From: Emmonsiellopsis sp. PD_33
Taxonomy: Eukaryota > Ascomycota > Eurotiomycetes > Onygenales > Ajellomycetaceae
Length of the DNA stretch: 64,000 nucleotides
Reading direction: 5' to 3'
Assembly (NCBI GenBank): GCA_032988165.1
Contig: JANTQF010000022.1
Location: 157,725 to 221,724 of the forward strand
In this document: positions 57,780-64,000 of the stretch, one piece after another
Numbering within the stretch: position 1 is the stretch's first letter
How the letters are laid out: each line of letters opens with the position of its first letter
Notes under the pieces: model-generated
What the model was told of the DNA's origin: nothing
Database searches by the model: none
The model's input: only the letters and a program-made list of their open reading frames with translations
Translations under genes and position numbers: made by a program

Positions 57780-60033
57780 ATGGCCGGCTCATACCCCCCC
57801 CGCAATGAGTCGCCCGCCCGCGGTGCCGCGTCTAATCCGTTCGACGCCGACGAAGATACTACCTCCTCCGTGCTGGGCACCGGCTTGACGGTAAGGAGCG
57901 CAGAGATGACATATAGATATCCCCCCGTGAGGTCCGGGCTACTAACTTACCTCGACTAGACCCGCCACCTCGAAGCCTTTGGCCGCAAGGTCACAACCAC
58001 CGCTGGCCATCTCATAGGACCCGTCCAGGAAACCCCCAGCGGACACTACCAGGCCGCCGTCAATGATATTCACAAAGAGCTACGCCGGCCCGCCGTGCAG
58101 CGGAAAATGTTCTCGCTCACCCAAACCACTCCCACCGATCTCGTGCGGTCGAAGCTGTCCACGACCGAAATCCAATACCGCGCCCTCTCCTCGCTCCCCG
58201 ATGAGCTGCTCGCCAACATCCCCGAAGACTCGAGCTCGTACTCGTTATTCCAAGGCTTCCAGGCTTCGATGCCCGAGGATGACAATCAACACAGAAAATC
58301 CCATCGGAGGCGGAGCTCGCACGGGCAGAAATTGCTGGATGCAGCGGGCACCAGTGCGGGGGCCTTGCCTCCCACTATATCGTCGCTGAAACAGGATCGA
58401 GAGACGTTCAATCGACGGCTGGAAATGATGGGTGTGAGGAAGAATATGTGTAGTGCCGAAATCCACGAGATAGACAATAAAATCGCCAATTTGCACAGTA
58501 TGCGCAAAATCGTGCTGGACCGGCTGGCGCGGCTGGAGATGGACGAGGCGGATTTGGAGCATGAGTGTAAGATTTGAAGCTCGTTTATTCCAGATGGAGG
58601 ACTAATTACTTTACAGTGGTACAGTTGGATAATAAATTAGAAGACATGGAGGAGGAGGCGGCCACACGACCGGATACTCCTAAAACTAGCGATAATACGG
58701 AGCCCTCCGTCGGATCGGACACCCAGGCGATGGATGCGTCGTTTATGTCGGAATCAATATACGAAAAGATTCCTTCGCCCAAAACATGGAAACACAAGTC
58801 GATAAGTCTGTGTCTCCGCGTGATTTACTGTCATGTATTGTTGCTAACCGTGAGCTGCAGGAAAACGATCTATGCCTGTTCTCCACGAGCATTTCGAGCC
58901 GGGCTCCCTAATCAAAGAAATACAAGCGCATACGGATATAGTATCAGCAATCGATTTTGATGTACCTTTTGGAACAATGGTTAGCGCGGCCTTGGATGAT
59001 ACAGTTCGAGTCTGGGATATGAACCTGGGTCGGTGCATGGGCTTTCTGGAAGGCCACCATGCCTCGGTGCGCTGCGTGCAGGTAGAAGATAATCTGGTGG
59101 CTACCGGATCGATGGACGCCTCTATCCGACTGTGGGATCTTAGCCGCGCAAAATATGCCCCCAGAGATAATAAAATCGGCAAGGACGCAGAAGAAGATGA
59201 CGAGGACGCGCTTGGGTTCGAGGATCCCTCCGCCGCGCCTCCCCCACCTCCTCCATCCAGCATGGAAGACTGCCCCCTATTCTCACTCGAAGCGCACGTT
59301 GACGAGGTCACGGCACTTCACTTCCGCGGCGACATGCTCGTTTCTGGATCTGCGGACAAAACGCTGCGCCAGTGGGATCTGGTAAAGGGCCGATGCGTCC
59401 AAACCCTCGATGTCCTCTGGGCTGCCGCGCAGGCGTCTACGCTATCTTCAGCGGAGAACCCGTGGCGACCAACGGGTCGATTACCCGATGCATCGGCAGA
59501 TTTCGTCGGTGCTCTCCAGTGCTTCGACGCAGCCTTAGCCTGCGGTACGGCAGATGGGATGGTCCGGCTTTGGGATTTGCGCAGCGGGCAAGTCCACCGT
59601 AGCTTAGTCGGACATACAGGGCCCGTCACCTGTCTGCAATTTGACGATGTGCATCTAGTAACGGGGAGCATGGACCGGAGCATACGGGTGAGCACCTCCA
59701 TACCTACCTATAGAAAAAATCATGAACCACCTACTAACCAACCCCCGCCCGTAGATCTGGGACCTCCGAACTGGCTCCATCTTCGACGCCTACGCCTACG
59801 ACCACCCAGTCACAAGCATGATGTTCGATACGCGCCGCATCGTCTCGGCCGCGGGCGAGGACGTCGTCAAGGTCTACGATAAGGCGGACGGCCGGCACTG
59901 GAACTGTGGTGCTGGCGTGACGGCTGAGGAGGTCCTGGGCCATCCGGCATCAATTGTGGAGCGGGTGAGGATTAAGGATGGCTATTTGACGGAGGGGAGG
60001 AAGGATGGGACTATTGGCATTTGGACTTGTTGA
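57780..60033 (+). CDS. mdv1: Mitochondrial division protein 1 (Mdv1/Caf4 type WD40 adaptor)
   Basis: Exons 57780-57890, 57960-58566, 58617-58805, 58861-59687 and 59755-60033 give 670 residues. Mdv1 links the outer-membrane anchor Fis1 to the dynamin Dnm1 during mitochondrial fission. The N-terminal extension that binds Fis1 is followed by a coiled coil (FNRRLEMMGVRKNMCSAEI ... DRLARLEMDEADLE), an acidic linker, then KRSMPVLHEHFEPGSLIKEI and a C-terminal WD40 propeller with repeats ending VRVWDM, IRLWDL, LRQWDL, VRLWDL, IRIWDL and IGIWTC. The third intron uses a GTCTGT donor, unlike the usual GTAAGT/GTATGT of this window. It was chosen because it alone keeps the phase. Confidence 0.93.
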
Positions 60034-61644
60034 GCGAGTTGGGAATGCCGGTTGGCGATGGGGGTTTTGGAGGGGGGATGAATGCGGTATATAAATGGTA
60101 AAGCGCCGTGGTACATCCCGTGTGCGGCCCGTTAAAATGAGCCGCTTTTGTCGGTTTCAGACACGTGCGCTTATCTATCTATCCATCCATCTATGTACAT
60201 GCCTAATGTACCTAACTCCTCCCTGATATGGCTGCCTATCTACCCGTCCCGTCCGTCTTTCTGATATATATCATATGTACATTACATTACTCCATCATTT
60301 TGCCTTTTACTTTTTGCTTTTCTTTGCCTAATCTTGCCGCTGATATAGAGAGAGGGCTGGGAAGGGATGGATGTACGACCACCTACTTTATGGATAGTTA
60401 TCGGAATCGGCTACTTGTTTGTGGATGGGTGGGGGGAGGGGGTGGATAGGAATAGGACATGGGATGGGGTAATGTATATACACAAGGATAATAGTTTTAG
60501 TGAGATGAATATATGCACTTACTACCTATTTTGTGGTATTTTGATAAACCCGCCCGTTCGATTTTCTCTTACATCTACCAAGCTGTGCTATGTTCCGAGG
60601 AAGAGATTACATTCCATCCTACCTCAACCCCGTCGATTTACCTTGCTGTTCTGGAGACCGAGGCCGCACCGCCCTTATTTCTTACATATCTCTCCTTATA
60701 TAACTATTATGTGTGGATAGGATTCCTTACAACAGGGTTCTTCAGCTTTCCACCACAAAAATTGCCAAAGAACGACAATATACAGGAGGGACAGCTCTGC
60801 GTAAGATCTATCTATCCATCTATCTATCTATATACGGAATTTGAATCCCACGGAGAAAGAGGAGAAAAGAGAATAAGAACAGAATGCATGGAATAGGGGA
60901 AAACAGGGGGGTTGTGCTGAAGAACCAGAACACAGTAGATTAACAATTTAGCATAGGGCAAGCAAGGTAGTTAGTTAGACCCACCGGAAGCTATGGAATA
61001 AAGTTAGTTAGTTAACTTAGTTAGTTACCCCATAACTTCAAGTTATTTACTGCTGAGCTTACGCGGGAGTTAAATAGGGACCTACACCGTGTAAGCAAGT
61101 AAGTAGCTTATCAATCATCCCAGCTCTTAAAACTCCGATATGGTAATACTCATCCGCGAAATCTCCATGCCATAAGTTCGTTCATAGCTGGGTAAACCTT
61201 GGTGGAAGAAAGTTGATCAGCGGGTTTGGAAAACCAATGAGATGGTGGATTGTTTGGCTGGAGTAATTCCCTCGGGGTGTTTATTAGGTTTGGATAGGAA
61301 TCACTGGACGGGGTGGGGGGGGAAAGATGTTGTTTTTTTTTCAAACTGATATACTCCGAAACTCCTTGGGGGTGGTCCTGAAGAGAATGACCCCTTGCAG
61401 CTGGAGTTGAAAGTATGGACTGTACCTGCGTGGATGGAGTAGTAGCTTTTACCCCTGAGTAGAAAGAAGTATTTAAACCCCCCTTATTCTCTGTTGAGTA
61501 TATGGTTTCTCTCTCTCTCTCTCTTTTTTTAAAATCACCCTGGCCTACTTATAATCCATACACTCACTTATTTTCGGATTCTTTGGCATTTCCCCCTTCA
61601 CATCACTCATTTAGTCGTCGGGCAACAACCAACCAACATACAAG
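60034..61644. other. 1.6-kb gene-free stretch with simple repeats
   Basis: The mdv1 3' flank is followed by TCTA-type repeats (about 60168-60195 and 60807-60832), TTAG repeats near 61008-61026 and a CT tract (61508-61524) just before the next gene's leader. An ACACGTGC site lies near 60161. Small frames have no family resemblance. Confidence 0.6.
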
Positions 61645-62279
61645 ATGAAGGTATGACCATCCCTTGCTATACTCTGATGCGAACACACACCACATACGCG
61701 AAGCAAATTGAAGTAGCTTTATTTGACTAATCATGACTGCATTGCAGTTCTCCACCGCCGTCCTCTCAATGGCTACTATCGCCACCCATGTCCTCGCAAA
61801 GGGCATGGAGCGTATCGAAACCCCGTGAGTTGCCCTCATAAACATAACAACCCCCATACATATCAACGACCGGGAACTGGCCGCTAACTTTGGCATCCAG
61901 CGACGCCTACACCTTCTGCTTCGACAACGGCTGGGCCGTCGACGTCGATGTCCCCGGCCCCTCCCACATCCTCGAAGTCACCCGCGCCCTGTGCGCGGAG
62001 AACGCCGGCAAAGAATTCGACGTCTTCGAGGAAAGCATGAAGGTCGTCAACTACAACAGCGCTGCGAATGGCAAGCCGACCAAGACCGAGATCGTCATCC
62101 AGCAGAGTTTCCCCAACCCGAAGAAATTGAATGGCGACGAGTGCAATAATCTGTTCAAGAATGTTATCTGGCGATGCCCTCTTGCGATGAGCGGCGGCCA
62201 GCTATCGCATTTCACGGGGGGGCAGTCCCGTGGAAAGGGTGATGGGCACTGGGTCGCTATTATTACTGAGCCACTGTAA
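61645..62279 (+). CDS. Small secreted four-cysteine protein of unknown function
   Basis: Exons 61645-61650, 61748-61824 and 61901-62279 give 153 residues. The first exon encodes only Met-Lys; without it there is no start, and with it a clean signal peptide results (MKFSTAVLSMATIATHVLA). The mature part has four cysteines, in FCFDNG, ALCAENAG, DECNNLF and WRCPLAM, which could form two disulfides. Several Gly/Asn-rich loops occur and the end is HWVAIITEPL. I do not recognise a family. Small size, secretion and even cysteine number fit the broad class of fungal small secreted proteins. No toxin or effector role is claimed. Confidence 0.75.
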
Positions 62280-63090
62280 GGGGGGCCTCCAGGTTAAGGG
62301 TGCAAGCAGTAGGCATCTGCTCGGATGAGAGGGTTTTGTTCTTTCTGTTCTTCGGGAGAGAGGTGGTTTGGTGGGAGTATGGTAGTCTATGTGTATCAGT
62401 AGTAAGCGACGTTATAAAAGAAAAGCCCCAGTTTTTTCTGGAAGAATCTTCCCTATGTACACCAGGAAGGACATGACAACATGTAGCAGTGGCTGGCTTT
62501 GCGATTTTTCAACTGTGAGAGGGCTGTAATAAGAAGCGAATTGTAACATGGAGAAGATGGGAGTGTTCAGCAAGATTTCTCTGAAGCAATGATCCATATA
62601 ACAGTATGCCTAGGCTTTTAATCAGATGCCTATCTTGGTGTACTGCTTGGAATGGGTCTCATTCTAGCTTGTCCTTGCAGTTTTGCAATGATGCCACGAG
62701 TTAGCTATCGCCGCTACTGATAGTGAATAAGAATATAACCGTTGTAAAACCTTCCCCTTGCCTTCAATTGGGACATAGTCCTCACATCTTCTCTGGGAGT
62801 GTCATCGCAACTTTTCGAGGACTCGATGATAAGTCGAGTGCTACTGATGGAGAACTCGCTGATGTAGAGATGGTGGTTGCTTTTGCTGTCGAGGAACCAC
62901 TTGTCTACCGCCCGGTTGGCAGATATCAACTCTGAAACGACGCAAGGCACATATACCCCGCAGTGGGTAATAATATCTACAATGGAAGAATACATGAGCT
63001 GCAACCGAATAGAATCCACGTAAGAGTGTCCGGTGTAGATTCACTAAAATGTTGATATGGTGAGCTAGAAGGGTTTGCGTGAGATGATAC
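62280..63090. other. Gene-free stretch between convergent genes
   Basis: It holds the 3' flanks of the secreted-protein gene and the HNH-type gene. No coding frame or RNA gene is seen. Confidence 0.55.
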
Positions 63091-64000
63091 TTAGGTGCCT
63101 CTAGCTCGCAGTCGTGACTCAATCTCACTCTCAAACCTCTCTTTTCCATATGGTTCCTCGCGAAGGGTCGCTATCTTATCCGTTCCGGGAGGGAAGTCAG
63201 ACTCGAAGACAGGCTCTCCCGCACCCCGCATATTCGCGAGCACGGATTGTCGAAAGTGCCATTGGAGGAGCTCATCTGATACATGATTGGGGTCAGTTGG
63301 ATCACGGCAAACGGCGTCCAAGATTCTTCCATCGATGTTCATGTCGTTGGGGAAGAATGTGATAATTTTATAGCCATCCTTTGTCATGTTAGTATGCTGA
63401 GACAAGTTGAGCATCCTAAACACCTACATCTGGGTTTATGGAGAAGAGATACTGGTCAAAAAGATCATGCAAACCAGCGTCCATGAGTAGTCCATTCTGA
63501 GTTGAGTTGATTTTGGATAAGCCCGCAGTCTCATCCATGTTTGTTATCCAACGCCCATAGTTGAGCTCATGCCAGATATTCTCACATTCCAGTGGAAATA
63601 CATGGGCAGCATTGAACGACACCCACATGTTCAATCGGATCAAGGTGTTGACGCACCCAGATATCACGCATTTGCCATCTCTGGCCCGCACTCCATTGCG
63701 AAATTGATTATCTCGACCCGAGACCGAGAAGGTGATGAGACGCGCAACCCATGGCTCCTCATTGAGATGAATAGGCCCTGAATGAACAAGCTTAGTTTAC
63801 TCCCCTGGATTATCAGTCCGAAAACACAAACCTGTCGAGGATATGTCATAATCGCCAAGCTCGACCGGGCTTCCTGAAGGAGTGACCACCCGACCTGACA
63901 TTCTGTGCGTGACAGTCAAAGGCTGCTCCACAACTAGAAGTACATTGGAAAGAATCCAAATCATGCGTTCTTCAGTGAGAGATCCTTTCTGGTAAAATCC
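63091..64000 (-). CDS. HNH endonuclease-domain protein, 5' end cut by window edge
   Basis: Exons from the edge: 64000-63832 (open to the edge), 63777-63428 and 63378-63091, about 267 residues visible. The HNH-like core is in the second exon: RARDGKCVISGCVN, then a conserved FNAAHVFPLE that supplies the characteristic His, then WHELNYGRWI and a following TQNGLLMDAGLHDLFDQYLF. The third exon encodes DGYKIITFFPND and a C-terminal helical part. Both introns (54 and 49 nt) fit exactly. A possible internal start lies at 63901, but the frame stays open upstream with protein-like sequence, so the true start is likely beyond 64000. Proteins of this layout are widespread in filamentous fungi with no established function. 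Nuclease activity is only inferred. Confidence 0.75.

Noticed and set aside
1..64000. CRISPR arrays, bacterial operons, rRNA, intact transposons or a secondary-metabolite cluster
   Set aside because: No spaced direct repeats, no transposase, integrase or reverse transcriptase motifs, and no polyketide or non-ribosomal peptide synthase sequence were seen on either strand.

Overview
The window reads as nuclear DNA of a filamentous ascomycete. Genes are dense and lie on both strands, most with a few short GT-AG introns (47 to about 175 nt). The content is typically fungal: an AA9 lytic polysaccharide monooxygenase, a chitin deacetylase with CBM18 domains, Cdc11/Nud1, Mdv1, Mch1 and Kcs1 homologues. 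Class Eurotiomycetes is my inference from protein resemblance and is not proven. Exon joins below were assigned by hand from frame continuity, splice sites and family motifs; every multi-exon model gives an uninterrupted frame.

Layout. 0.4-1.4 kb: secreted AA9 LPMO. 2.3-11.6 kb: a housekeeping block with ZPR1 (-), an RNase P/MRP Rpr2-type subunit (-) sharing a promoter with the lariat debranching enzyme DBR1 (+), and the RNA polymerase II import factor RTP1/TANGO6 (-). 11.6-14.8 kb: about 3.2 kb without a convincing gene, ahead of a secreted chitin deacetylase (+). 17.1-19.5 kb: a repeat-rich nuclear-type protein (-). 20.9-25.1 kb: inositol hexakisphosphate kinase KCS1 (-), then an intron-containing tRNA-Pro(UGG). 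26.8-32.4 kb: SIN scaffold Cdc11/Nud1 (-), divergent from a disordered basic protein (+). 36.1-39.5 kb: nine-exon VPS11 (+). 40.0-43.7 kb: alpha/beta hydrolase and Mch1-like transporter (both +). 44.5-46.4 kb: EME1/Mms4 (-).

47-54 kb is the more accessory part: a hypothetical protein, a secreted GMC oxidoreductase, a small disordered protein, a non-RD protein kinase and a stretch that may be a gene relic. 54.9-60.0 kb returns to housekeeping: BCP1 (+), chorismate mutase (-) and mitochondrial fission adaptor MDV1 (+), the last two divergent. 61.6-64.0 kb holds a small four-cysteine secreted protein and an HNH-type protein cut by the window edge.

Three cross-cutting patterns stand out. Many genes on both strands have a coding strand that flips from C-rich to G-rich close to the stop codon. 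RTCACRTG (CDEI-like) sites recur in 5' flanks. Two genome-maintenance or RNA-processing proteins (DBR1 and EME1) carry clusters of SUMO-interaction-like motifs. I see no CRISPR, intact transposon, rRNA or obvious defence island.
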